DNA of 47,437 nt from a virus, in the IMG/VR virus record IMGVR_UViG_3300018036_000017, positions 1 through 47,437 of that record; one strand, written 5' to 3'. This document shows, piece after piece, positions 33,242-41,612 of the stretch (position 1 is its first letter; each line of letters starts with the position of its first letter). The notes under the pieces were generated by a model that was given only the letters and a program-made list of their open reading frames with translations, was not told the origin of the DNA and ran no database searches. Both the position numbers and the translations under genes were made by a program.

Positions 33242-33253
33242 ATCTTATAAGAT
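33242..33253. promoter_or_regulatory. 12-bp palindrome with TATAAG on both strands
   Basis: ATCTTATAAGAT is a perfect palindrome in the gap between divergent genes. It places TATAAG 38-43 nt before TTG 33289 on the plus strand and 32-37 nt before ATG 33212 on the minus strand. It is therefore a candidate shared or mutually exclusive promoter core. Confidence 0.5.
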
Positions 33254-33288
33254 TAGGGATTAAAGCACACACTTTTTAAGGACAATAA

Positions 33289-33789
33289 TTGTATATGCTA
33301 TTCACTAAAAACTCTGGGGGTCTTAAAGAGGCCATCCCAATCTTAATGGAAGATGGGTTTGTAAACCATACTAATGGGATATTACCTATAGAAAAAGCCA
33401 TTGCTTCTACTATGGAAGAATTAAATTTCATCCGAGAAGAAAAATCGCCCTCTTTATCGCCCCCTCTCAATAGCATAAATGATATTGATGAGACTTGGAT
33501 TCGAAACCTTTATTTAGATAAAAGATGGGAAGAAAAGATTGCAAGCTACAAAAGATGGCAACTAGATAGGTTCTGTCTAAAAGAAAATAAAAAGATAAAG
33601 GTTGAAGTCTTAACAGTCGTACCTCAAGAATCCTGTTATAGTTTTGCATGGAGGGTCTTTGAGGACATATATCCATTTGAGTACCTTATAGATTGTCTTG
33701 ATGTAGGTTGTCTTGATGAATTATTTAATCCCTTTATAAATGGCTTTAGAAGTTGGTGGAAGGAGAACCAAGATGTATTATGCCAGTAA
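33289..33789 (+). CDS. hypothetical protein, 166 aa
   Basis: Two starts compete: TTG 33289, 6 nt after AAGGA (33278-33282), and ATG 33295, 12 nt after it. Spacing favours TTG; the protein changes by only two residues. The protein has a mixed N-terminus, an acidic middle and a Trp/Phe-rich C-terminal helical part. I recognise no family. The end overlaps the start of the RecD2-like gene by 17 nt, so the two are probably co-translated and may act together. Confidence 0.6.
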   Translation: MYMLFTKNSGGLKEAIPILMEDGFVNHTNGILPIEKAIASTMEELNFIREEKSPSLSPPLNSINDIDETWIRNLYLDKRWEEKIASYKRWQLDRFCLKENKKIKVEVLTVVPQESCYSFAWRVFEDIYPFEYLIDCLDVGCLDELFNPFINGFRSWWKENQDVLCQ

Positions 33790-35857
33790 AGTTTTAAGCC
33801 AAATATTTGCAAACCCACCTTATTATATTCTTAGGTGTATTGTAGCTTCAGAAATAGGAACAGAACCTATTGTTGTTAAAGGAAATGTTGTAGGACCTGT
33901 TTCTAGTGGCTCTGTCTTTACTTTTTCAGGCAAACGAAAGCTAGATAAAAACAATAAGCCTGTTCTTGAGATCTCTCGAAACCCTATTAACCCAAAGTTT
34001 CTAAAAGGAACTGCTCTCACCCAATGGGCTGAGTGGTCTAACCCAGAAATGGAATCCTCATTAGAACTTATTAGCTCTCTTGTAGATTCTGGCATACCTG
34101 TTAGTATCATCAATAGCTTGTGGAGAGAAATCAAAAGCAATCCTGATATGATTAAAGAAAATCCTTGGTATCTTGTTTACAAAGGTGTTTCTTTTCAAGG
34201 TGCTGATGCTATTGCTAAAACTCTTATGGAAGATAAGTATAACATCACTAACCCATATAGAGTTCAAGCCTGCATCTTCTGGTCTATGGCTCAAGGAGTA
34301 CAACAAGGCAACTGTTTCTTAGATAGTAATACTGTTTTTAGAGATGCTTCTCTACTTACAGGAATCACTGAACCTACTGAAATTGCAAAGTGCATAAAAG
34401 AAATGGTCGAGTGTGACCCTCCAAAGATGATTATTGATAGGAATGAGAGCAAGAAATGCCTTTATTTGCCCGCTTATCATCAAATGGAAGAAGAAGTAGC
34501 AAGCTTAGTCACTTCTCCTGTTAGAAAGCAATCTGGAATCGAAATCTCTGATGAAGAAATAAAGAGCTATACTAGATACAATCTTACAGACACTCAAGTT
34601 AATGCAATAAGACAAGGAATCACTGAACCTTTCTCTATAGTCACAGGTTTGCCTGGTACAGGTAAAACAACTATCTTGTCTACTATCTGCAAAATCCTAA
34701 TTGATTACCAAGAACAAATCTTACTTGTCGCACCCACAGGAATCGCTGCAAAAAGAGCTACCATACTCTCAGGTGTTAAAGCTGTAACTATACATAGAGC
34801 TTTTGGTGCAGGTCAGCCCTCTGAATCTGATGAAAAGAAGTCAGACTATGAGGGAATTAAAAAAGAAGAAGAATCAGAAAACCTAAAACCTATCCTAACA
34901 AAAGTAAACCCTAGAGCTGAAATCTGGAAACATCACATTAATAACCCTAGAACAGAAACTGTTCTGATTATTGATGAGTCCTCTATGGTAGATCTTCACC
35001 TCATGTGGAGAATGATGAGAGGGATAGCACCTAAGTGTAGAGTTATTATGGTTGGAGACATTGCACAGCTACCACCTGTAGGTGCTGGCTTTGTTCTTTC
35101 CGATATTATTGAAAGTCAAAGTGTACCAAGAACACACCTTGTGGAAGTCTTTAGACAAGGTGAAGGCTCTGGAGTCACACAAGCAGCACATGATGTTCAT
35201 AATGGAATCACTCCCCAAAGTAATACTGAGTTTCACTTTTTAGAGAAAGAGTCAGAACAAAAAGCACTAGAAGCTATCATCTCTCTTTGTAGAGACTTCC
35301 ATATAGATGATGTGGACTTTCATGTTATAAGCCCTACACATCATGGCCTGTTAGGTGTGACCAACTTAAACAAAGAGTTGAGGTCTGTTCTCAATCCTGA
35401 CATTGGAGGCTCTCGTTTAAAAATTGGAAAAGACACCTTGAGAGAGGGTGACCGAGTAATGATCACCAAGAATGAATATGACTTAGAGGTCTTTAATGGA
35501 GATGTTGGTCGTATTTGTGGCATTAACAAAAGCTCTGTTGATGTTCTGATTAAAGGTGTGCAAGATCAAATAGTTTCTATCCCTAGAGACCAAGTATCGA
35601 AAATCTTAAGACTTGCTTATGCTACCACTGTACATAAAAGCCAAGGTCTGGAGTATGACCTTATTATCATGCCTTTAGTCAGTAGCTGTAGCTCTAACTT
35701 ATTGCAAAGGTCTTTACTATATACTGCTATAACAAGAGCGAAAGATGAAGTATACCTTGTGGGTGATTCTGGTGCTTTAGCTACTTGTGTTTACAATCAA
35801 AAAAAGAATCACGGGTTCTCTGGACTAAGTAGAAGATTTAAGAACAATACTCTCTAA
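33773..35857 (+). CDS. RecD2-like SF1B DNA helicase, 694 aa
   Basis: I choose ATG 33773, with GGAGAA at 7 nt, rather than ATG 33740. The N-terminal part has the helix-hairpin-helix-like N-P-W-Y-L-V segment near residue 130 seen in RecD2. Walker A G-L-P-G-T-G-K-T-T is at about 292-300, motif II is I-I-D-E-S-S-M, and G-D-x-x-Q-L-P-P-V-G and V-F-R-Q follow. The C-terminal UvrD_C_2 part carries T-V-H-K-S-Q-G and Y-T-A-I-T-R-A-K. It should be a 5'-3' DNA helicase in recombination or repair, comparable to T4 Dda in role. No RecB/RecC is present, as expected for RecD2. Confidence 0.9.
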   Translation: MYYASKVLSQIFANPPYYILRCIVASEIGTEPIVVKGNVVGPVSSGSVFTFSGKRKLDKNNKPVLEISRNPINPKFLKGTALTQWAEWSNPEMESSLELISSLVDSGIPVSIINSLWREIKSNPDMIKENPWYLVYKGVSFQGADAIAKTLMEDKYNITNPYRVQACIFWSMAQGVQQGNCFLDSNTVFRDASLLTGITEPTEIAKCIKEMVECDPPKMIIDRNESKKCLYLPAYHQMEEEVASLVTSPVRKQSGIEISDEEIKSYTRYNLTDTQVNAIRQGITEPFSIVTGLPGTGKTTILSTICKILIDYQEQILLVAPTGIAAKRATILSGVKAVTIHRAFGAGQPSESDEKKSDYEGIKKEEESENLKPILTKVNPRAEIWKHHINNPRTETVLIIDESSMVDLHLMWRMMRGIAPKCRVIMVGDIAQLPPVGAGFVLSDIIESQSVPRTHLVEVFRQGEGSGVTQAAHDVHNGITPQSNTEFHFLEKESEQKALEAIISLCRDFHIDDVDFHVISPTHHGLLGVTNLNKELRSVLNPDIGGSRLKIGKDTLREGDRVMITKNEYDLEVFNGDVGRICGINKSSVDVLIKGVQDQIVSIPRDQVSKILRLAYATTVHKSQGLEYDLIIMPLVSSCSSNLLQRSLLYTAITRAKDEVYLVGDSGALATCVYNQKKNHGFSGLSRRFKNNTL

Positions 35858-36434
35858 GATCTTCAAGGCTAAAGTCATGCTTCAATAGATCAAACCTATA
35901 GAAGCAGGCTTTATGTCTAACAGAAGGGCTTCTTACAAGAAGCGAAGAATAGTTTTTTGGGTTGTTCAAAACTTCTCGAGAACCAAGACCACAAATCAAA
36001 TAATTAAGATCATCTCTTTTCATCACAAAGATCTCAGTATTGATTTGACTAGATACACTAGGCTTTTTTAATAAAGGGAAGTCTCCCTCATTACAGGTTT
36101 TAACACCTACATCATACCCTGCTTCTTTTAAGTCAGAGTAAGCATAGTTGTATGCTTTGCCAATAGTGAAGTCTGCAACTTTCAAGCCCAGATACTTTTC
36201 AACAGCAAGTTCTCCACCCCAACCTGTCATCCATCTCTTTTCCATAGACCCTGAATCAAACCAGTATTCTTTTTCTTTTACTTTCTTGATCGCTTCTACC
36301 TTGTCTTTTAGTTTTTTAACATCTTCATTTGTTAAAGAAACTGACTTAAACTTAGAAAGGTATGGCTTAACGAAAGTCTCATAAACTCGGTCACTTCCTT
36401 CTAAAACAACTAAACGAGGCTCAATTTCTGACAT
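35838..36434 (-). CDS. possible PD-(D/E)XK-fold nuclease-like protein, 198 aa
   Basis: The central part W-G-G-E-L-A-V-E-K-Y-L-G-L, followed by S-D-L-K-E-A-G-Y-D-V-G-V-K-T, resembles the restriction-endonuclease-like fold, where an early Glu helix precedes Asp and then x-x-K strands. The acidic residue normally before V-K is Gly here, so the active site may be altered or my reading wrong. The N-terminal 70 residues are a basic helical stretch. It is convergent with the RecD2-like gene (20-nt overlap). Its role is otherwise unknown. Confidence 0.4.
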   Translation of the reverse strand: MSEIEPRLVVLEGSDRVYETFVKPYLSKFKSVSLTNEDVKKLKDKVEAIKKVKEKEYWFDSGSMEKRWMTGWGGELAVEKYLGLKVADFTIGKAYNYAYSDLKEAGYDVGVKTCNEGDFPLLKKPSVSSQINTEIFVMKRDDLNYLICGLGSREVLNNPKNYSSLLVRSPSVRHKACFYRFDLLKHDFSLEDLREYCS

Positions 36435-36483
36435 TAATAATCCTTAAATCTTGTCTGTTAATTAAAATAAGGGGGTTGCATCT

Positions 36484-36906
36484 ATGACTTATAGAAGAGA
36501 TGGCATTATATTCAGCAGATTTTTTGATCCTACATGGGGTGAGGTTCGGATTGCTAGAATTATACCCACAGAAAACAACTGGGGGGCATACTATGAAATC
36601 TCGGAGCTTGAAATGTCCTCATTGATTCCAGAAATCGAAATAGAGACAATAGACAGAGCCTCTAGGGGTGATTGTACTCCTTTGTTAAACTCTGGGCTTA
36701 GAGAGCCAAATGGGTGCTTAAAAATGCTAAAAGTACCTAAAGATTGTGATGAGCAAAACGTCTGCCTCTCATTCGATAAGAAAAAGTGTCAAATGGGAAA
36801 TAGAAAGATGCCTGATTGCTTCTCCCCAATAACAAACCCATTACTCAGACCTTTAGTCATTGCTTGGCTAGAAGGTTACCACATCATAAGAGAGGTGACT
36901 GTATGA
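36484..36906 (+). CDS. hypothetical Cys-containing protein, 140 aa
   Basis: AAGGGGG precedes the ATG. The protein contains five Cys (about residues 64, 78, 88, 93 and 102) plus C112 between them and a hydrophobic C-terminal helix, so a metal site is possible. No family is recognised. It overlaps the ClpP-like gene by ATGA, so the two are made together; it could be a partner or inhibitor of the protease, but that is inference from position. Confidence 0.6.
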   Translation: MTYRRDGIIFSRFFDPTWGEVRIARIIPTENNWGAYYEISELEMSSLIPEIEIETIDRASRGDCTPLLNSGLREPNGCLKMLKVPKDCDEQNVCLSFDKKKCQMGNRKMPDCFSPITNPLLRPLVIAWLEGYHIIREVTV

Positions 36907-37547
36907 ATAAGTATCTAAACAGACCAACAAACCGCAGAGTTTATGAAAACTCAGAGGGACAAGTATATGCAGGTTCTCAAGAGGGTAATTACCAAGGTGA
37001 CATCACTATCTCTGATAACCACATTTACCTCTATGCAGACATCACCCCAAAGTCTGTAATGGAAGTTGGGATTGCTATCAGGAGTGTAGGTCAACAGATT
37101 GTTAATCTTATGACTGACCTAAGCCTACCCTCTATCCCACCTATCCACTTACACATAAACTCTGGTGGTGGGTGTGCATTCTCAGGACTTGCTGGTGCTA
37201 GTCATATCCTAGAATCAGAAGTTCCTGTCTTCACTTATGTAGAAGGATCTGCTGCGAGTGCTGCAACTATCATGTCTTGTGTTGGTGCTCAAAGACACAT
37301 CACAGAACACAGCTTTATGCTTATTCACCAAGTAAGTACAGGTGTCTGGGGTACTTATGGGAATCTTGTAGATGAGAAAGAATCTATGGACTCACTCATG
37401 GAAATGTTAGAGTCTATCTACTTGAAGCACACCAAGCTCAAAAAGAAAAAGCTCAAAGAACTTCTTAAAAGGGATCTGTGGATGAACCCAGAGAAGTGCC
37501 TTGAGCTTGGCCTTGTAGATGAAATTATAAAGTATGAGAGAACTTAA
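36903..37547 (+). CDS. ClpP-like serine protease, 214 aa
   Basis: I choose ATG 36903 (ATGA overlap, AGAGGTG in front), which gives a ClpP-sized protein. The oxyanion segment I-N-S-G-G-G is at 85-90. Ser119 lies in G-S-A-A-S-A-A, His142 in M-L-I-H-Q and Asp191 in R-D-L-W-M. The Ser-His-Asp spacing of 23 and 49 is close to the E. coli enzyme. It ends with L-G-L-V-D-E-I-I, typical of the family. Phage ClpP-type proteases commonly serve in capsid maturation or as host-like proteolysis components. No portal or capsid gene lies nearby, and a prohead role is therefore open. Confidence 0.85.
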   Translation: MNKYLNRPTNRRVYENSEGQVYAGSQEGNYQGDITISDNHIYLYADITPKSVMEVGIAIRSVGQQIVNLMTDLSLPSIPPIHLHINSGGGCAFSGLAGASHILESEVPVFTYVEGSAASAATIMSCVGAQRHITEHSFMLIHQVSTGVWGTYGNLVDEKESMDSLMEMLESIYLKHTKLKKKKLKELLKRDLWMNPEKCLELGLVDEIIKYERT

Positions 37548-37852
37548 TTTGCTCTTTTAGCGTTCATGTAAAGACTTCTCATTGAACTTTGACTAATAGT
37601 CCTATTATATCTTGCAGGCTTAACATATTTAGCCAGAATGAGATTATTAAAAGCTAAAGAAAAAGACCTAAAGTCAGACCATGTATTGTATATCAGGTGA
37701 GACATTGCTTTATGAGTGCTGAAACCCACAGCAATTACTCTGTCTTTACTCATCATGTTTTCTTTAGCTACCAAATCCAAGATTGCATCATGGTATGAAA
37801 GCCCATTTTCTTCCGCATGAAGTTCTATCTCATCTTTAAAACTATCTGTCAT
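37544..37852 (-). CDS. hypothetical protein, 102 aa
   Basis: The first 45 residues (I-E-L-H-A-E-E-N-G-L-S-Y-H-D-A-I-L and following) resemble the helical start of phage late-transcription coactivators, where a Y-x-D-A-I motif is typical. The C-terminal half is basic and lacks the rest of that family. The likeness is weak and by eye. It overlaps the convergent ClpP-like gene by 4 nt and is the last gene of the leftward unit that may begin at the methyltransferase or polymerase. Confidence 0.5.
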   Translation of the reverse strand: MTDSFKDEIELHAEENGLSYHDAILDLVAKENMMSKDRVIAVGFSTHKAMSHLIYNTWSDFRSFSLAFNNLILAKYVKPARYNRTISQSSMRSLYMNAKRAN

Positions 37853-37854
37853 GT

Positions 37855-38112
37855 CTATTTTCCAAAGTTGCTTTTAGGTTCTTTACAGTGCTGAAATAGC
37901 TTTCTCCACTCATCTTTCGATATAGAAGAGTTATTAAAATAAGATTTCCTCACCATCTCATAAGATGACTCTGGGAAATCCCTTTCTCTGGCTCTGTCTC
38001 CCTGTGACTTTTTCAAGAGTTGCTCGAACTCTGAAAAAGGAATCCCTGCCATAGTACAAATTACTTCTAAAGCCCTCTCTGCTGGGGTTTTATTTCTACC
38101 ACCTCTACCCAT
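37855..38112 (-). CDS. hypothetical protein, 85 aa
   Basis: It is a small charged protein with a strong AAGGAGG ribosome-binding site. The N-terminus is basic (G-R-G-G-R-N-K-T), then a helix with an Asp/Arg-rich middle and aromatic residues. No motif is recognised. It ends 2 nt before the start of the 102-aa gene, so the two are co-transcribed. Confidence 0.6.
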   Translation of the reverse strand: MGRGGRNKTPAERALEVICTMAGIPFSEFEQLLKKSQGDRARERDFPESSYEMVRKSYFNNSSISKDEWRKLFQHCKEPKSNFGK

Positions 38113-38162
38113 AATACTTTCCTCCTTAAATTTTATTCTTTTTTAGATAACTTCTTTCTTTA

Positions 38163-38936
38163 TTAGCCCTCATAGAAGAACAGAGATGAATCTCTTTTCT
38201 TAATCTCGTCCTCTATGTTTTTTAGAGCTAATTCAAAAAACTTTTCATTTTTCTCTATCCCGATGAATTTACGACCTCTTTGAACAGCGACTACCCCAGT
38301 AGTACCAGACCCCAGAAAAGGATCTATCACTATGTCACCTTTTTCTGTCGTAGGTAATATGCAGTTGTCCACCAGCTTTTCTGGGAAGGTACACACATGA
38401 CCTTTATTCTTTGATGGAGGGATCTTCCAAATGTTGGTCAGACCATCTTTGTTATCCCATTTACAAGGTTTGCCTATCTGATAGATCTTTTCGGTCTGGA
38501 TGTGATACCGACCACAGGGGTGACCTATACCACACCTATCCCAGATGATTTCGCACCAGATAGGAAACTTGTTCAGCCAATCCATAGGGTGGTATATGTT
38601 TGTAAGGTTTCTTTCTTTGTTGCGAGGATGGTATGCATATCTGATCTTGTGGTTGTAGAATACGCTACTTCTACAAACTCTCACCAGTTCATGCACTACG
38701 CTTTGTTGCCACCCTTGATACATCCACTCTGACATATTGTCATCATACCAATCTTCATACTTCTTATTCCATGCCATAGCGGTTTTAGATTTGGAGTATT
38801 CAGCACCCTCAAGGTGAAGATTATAAGGAGGTGATGTAACTGCAACCTCTACGCTGTTTGGAGATAGGGACTTCAATACTTCGGTGCAGTCTCCATGATA
38901 AAGTGTGATATTTCCACCATCTAATTCAACTTTCAT
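38163..38936 (-). CDS. DNA methyltransferase, N4-cytosine/N6-adenine type, 257 aa
   Basis: I choose ATG 38936, with a near-perfect AAGGAGG 6 nt away, over the TTG 18 nt upstream. Motif IV T-S-P-P-Y is at 34-38 and motif I D-P-F-L-G-S-G-T-T at 205-213, an order typical of beta-class amino-methyltransferases. S-P-P-Y is commoner in N4-cytosine enzymes, though some N6-adenine enzymes carry it too. It probably protects phage DNA from host restriction or marks it. No matching endonuclease gene is adjacent. It lies directly after the polymerase gene, starting 11 nt beyond its stop. Confidence 0.85.
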   Translation of the reverse strand: MKVELDGGNITLYHGDCTEVLKSLSPNSVEVAVTSPPYNLHLEGAEYSKSKTAMAWNKKYEDWYDDNMSEWMYQGWQQSVVHELVRVCRSSVFYNHKIRYAYHPRNKERNLTNIYHPMDWLNKFPIWCEIIWDRCGIGHPCGRYHIQTEKIYQIGKPCKWDNKDGLTNIWKIPPSKNKGHVCTFPEKLVDNCILPTTEKGDIVIDPFLGSGTTGVVAVQRGRKFIGIEKNEKFFELALKNIEDEIKKRDSSLFFYEG

Positions 38937-38946
38937 TTGTCCCTCC

Positions 38947-41547
38947 TTATTCAAATAATACTTTTACTGATCTGCCCTCGTAGGACACATCCCACTCATC
39001 ATTGAGTAGTTTTCTTTCTTTAATCCACTCAGCAATTTTATCTGCTGTTTCTTCATCAAGGCTCAATACCTCAAATGTTAAAATAGTAGGTACTTCCACA
39101 GCTTCTACTGTCTCGACAACCTCTTCAGGCTTCTCTCCCTCAAATATTTTAACAAGCTCTGGGTCTCCATCTGCTTGCATAATGTCCTTCAAGTCATAAG
39201 GAACAGTCCAATCCTTACCTAACTCAACGTCTACAAGTAATGGAATAGGCCAATTCATTTTTTGAACCACATTGTTCTTAGTCATAAGGTCTGAAATCAT
39301 TTCAATAGCCTCTTTAAGAATGTCTTTGTGGATCTCAAATACAATTTCGTCATGGACTGTTAAAACCATTAACAGCTTATCTTCCCAACCTCGCTTTTGG
39401 ACATTCTCATAAATGAGAGCCATAGCTAACTTGGTAACATCTGCACTTGTTCCTTGAATCGGTCCGTTCAATGCCTTTCGTTCATCTTTACTCTTAAACC
39501 TAAACTGATCAGAGTTGATGTCTGGTAAAGGCTGTACTCTGCCCATAGCAGTTTTCACATAACCTGCCTTTCGAGCAAACTTATGTTGTTGAGACCACCA
39601 ACCTGTAAGTCCAGAGTAAGTCTTGGTAAAGACTCTGTACTTTTCATCACCCTCTTTAGCGTCACAGCCAATAGACCTTTGAACAGCCTTGCCTGTACCA
39701 CCATAACAAAGGGCAAAATTACAAGCCTTACCATTACCACGAAGGACTTTCCAATTGTCTTGCTTCTTTGAACCCTCTCCATAGAAAGCAACAGCAGTAC
39801 CTGTGTGAAGATCACCAATCTTATCTGAACCACATGAACAAAGACTTGGTGGTGCAATAACAAAGCCATCGTCACCAAGCTCTTGCTGATATTTCTTTCC
39901 ACATTCAGAACAAGAGAAGAAAGCATCAATCCACTTAGGCTCTTTAGATAGGTTAGTCACCAACCTTAATTCCACACCTGCATAGTCAATGGCCGCTAAC
40001 CAATAGTTGTCATCCCTTACAGAGATACACTGTCTCATTTTAGATATGCATTTAGGCTTGTTCTTGTCATAGGTGGCTGGAATACCTTGAAATGGTACAC
40101 GACAACCACCATCTTTGACTTTCCAAGGTCTACTGTTTGTCTTGCAAGAAAAGCGACCTGTGTCAGCAGAAAACTGATCAAACTTAGGTTTGAGTGTGCC
40201 ATCTGGACCTACATCTTCTACGAATGGAATAAGGTACTGACCCAATGCTTTACCAAGCTCTCGGAAGGTTTTAATCTTTGCCATGAATGGGAATCCCTCA
40301 GAGGCTTCCTCAATCACAGAATCAATAGCATCTTTCCCTGTCGCTACTTGACCAGACTTCTCCGTGACCATCAGACCTGGAACATCTAACTCTCTAAACA
40401 ACAGACCTAACTGTTGAGGTGAAAGAATATCATAGGTTAAAGGGAAGTCTACATCTTCAAAGCCTTCTGCCTTTTTAAACTTATCGCTACTTAACCTCTT
40501 AACAGGCTTAGTGATAGTTTCTTTTGTGTCTGGGTGTAGTCTGTTTGCTTCCTTACGAGCTTCATCCACTCGAGTCTTATAGCTTGCACCCTCTACTTCC
40601 ATGTGGTTGAAAAGATTCAGACCTTTAATGTCACCTTTTAAGATACGAACATAGTTTGGAGTAATGTCTCGACCAAGTATGTCTTTAGCACCCTCATATA
40701 CTTCAAGCAATGCATTGAACCAAAGCTCTTGACCCTCTTGACAAAACTTGAGTGCTGTTTTCCTGTCTACATGAACCCTATTCCTCATCATCCAACGAGT
40801 ACATAACAAAGTTTTCTTCTCAAGGTTGTAGATGAACTTAGTGTGAGCTGTATCTTCTTCATACTCTTTGTTCAGAATGTTGAAGATTCCAACTGTGTTC
40901 ATGGCATCTGCTGATGCATATAAAACACAGGGATCCCAGCTAGGGTCTAAAGTAGAATAGTTTTTATCCACAGCATCTGGCATTAGGTCTTCAAGCTCAA
41001 TCATCTCTCTTTCAAGCAATACTTTAGAAAGATGCTTTAAACCACGACCACCCTTTTCTCTTGGGTTGAGAAGATACTTGATAATAAGCGTATCATGCCA
41101 CCTCTTTTGATTGTCCCATCTCTCTTTGCCTAGCCTGTCTACATACCCATTGAACTCAAGAAACTCTTGGTCAAAAGAAGCATTATGGAACACAGGGTCT
41201 GACTTTACTTCAAGATCAAACAAACGCTTGAGGGCATCCCCCATAACTCTCCATGAGATATTGTGTTTTGACCCCTCCGCATGGGCAAGAGGGAAGTAGT
41301 AGCCTTTATCTTTATGAGGGGCAAGACAGACACCCACAATCTTGTCTCTGGTGACACCATTAAATACACGATTGTCTAACCCTGTTGTTTCAAGGTCTAA
41401 GCCATACACACCATCAGGTGCATTCATACATTCTTGAATACATTCTTCAAGATTACTTTCAGTTCCTAGTAGTAGCTCACAGTCCTTCATCCAACCTTTT
41501 GGGTTGATTGTAGGTCTGAGTAGCTCTGCAAGCATATCATTAAACAT
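38947..41547 (-). CDS. family A DNA polymerase with proofreading domain and zinc-ribbon insertion, 866 aa
   Basis: 3'-5' exonuclease: D51-L-E53, N122/D126 and Y210-x3-D214, all present. Polymerase: motif A D521-Y-A-G-V-E526-L-R (usual Gln replaced by Val), motif B R603-x3-K607-x3-F611-x3-Y615-G, motif C V731-H-D733-E734. Between motifs A and B, C546-x2-C549 and C570-x-C572 form a putative zinc ribbon in an insertion of about 30 residues. A Glu/Val-rich C-terminal extension (about 785-866) follows the palm. No 5'-3' exonuclease domain is present. It is the likely replicative enzyme. A TATAAT lies 37-42 nt before the start. Confidence 0.92.
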   Translation of the reverse strand: MFNDMLAELLRPTINPKGWMKDCELLLGTESNLEECIQECMNAPDGVYGLDLETTGLDNRVFNGVTRDKIVGVCLAPHKDKGYYFPLAHAEGSKHNISWRVMGDALKRLFDLEVKSDPVFHNASFDQEFLEFNGYVDRLGKERWDNQKRWHDTLIIKYLLNPREKGGRGLKHLSKVLLEREMIELEDLMPDAVDKNYSTLDPSWDPCVLYASADAMNTVGIFNILNKEYEEDTAHTKFIYNLEKKTLLCTRWMMRNRVHVDRKTALKFCQEGQELWFNALLEVYEGAKDILGRDITPNYVRILKGDIKGLNLFNHMEVEGASYKTRVDEARKEANRLHPDTKETITKPVKRLSSDKFKKAEGFEDVDFPLTYDILSPQQLGLLFRELDVPGLMVTEKSGQVATGKDAIDSVIEEASEGFPFMAKIKTFRELGKALGQYLIPFVEDVGPDGTLKPKFDQFSADTGRFSCKTNSRPWKVKDGGCRVPFQGIPATYDKNKPKCISKMRQCISVRDDNYWLAAIDYAGVELRLVTNLSKEPKWIDAFFSCSECGKKYQQELGDDGFVIAPPSLCSCGSDKIGDLHTGTAVAFYGEGSKKQDNWKVLRGNGKACNFALCYGGTGKAVQRSIGCDAKEGDEKYRVFTKTYSGLTGWWSQQHKFARKAGYVKTAMGRVQPLPDINSDQFRFKSKDERKALNGPIQGTSADVTKLAMALIYENVQKRGWEDKLLMVLTVHDEIVFEIHKDILKEAIEMISDLMTKNNVVQKMNWPIPLLVDVELGKDWTVPYDLKDIMQADGDPELVKIFEGEKPEEVVETVEAVEVPTILTFEVLSLDEETADKIAEWIKERKLLNDEWDVSYEGRSVKVLFE

Positions 41548-41583
41548 ATCTCTCCTTGTCTCAAATCTTAATAGTTACTTTCT

Positions 41584-41589
41584 ATTATA
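41584..41589 (-). promoter_or_regulatory. TATAAT -10-like box of the polymerase unit
   Basis: On the minus strand the box reads TATAAT in the context ATCTTATAATAG, 37-42 nt before ATG 41547. It shares ATCTTATAA with the palindrome at 33242. No matching -35 sequence is seen. Confidence 0.4.
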
Positions 41590-41612
41590 AGATAAGAGGC
41601 AAGCAAAGAGTG

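Noticed and set aside
33740-33772. A RecD2-like start at ATG 33740
   Set aside because: No ribosome-binding site and a 50-nt overlap. ATG 33773 has GGAGAA at 7 nt.
36816-36902. A longer ClpP-like protein starting at ATG 36816
   Set aside because: It would lie entirely inside the preceding gene. ATG 36903 gives the usual ClpP start region and an ATGA junction.
38502-38732. A 76-codon rightward frame opposite the methyltransferase
   Set aside because: A shadow of the well-supported methyltransferase gene, with no recognisable protein features.
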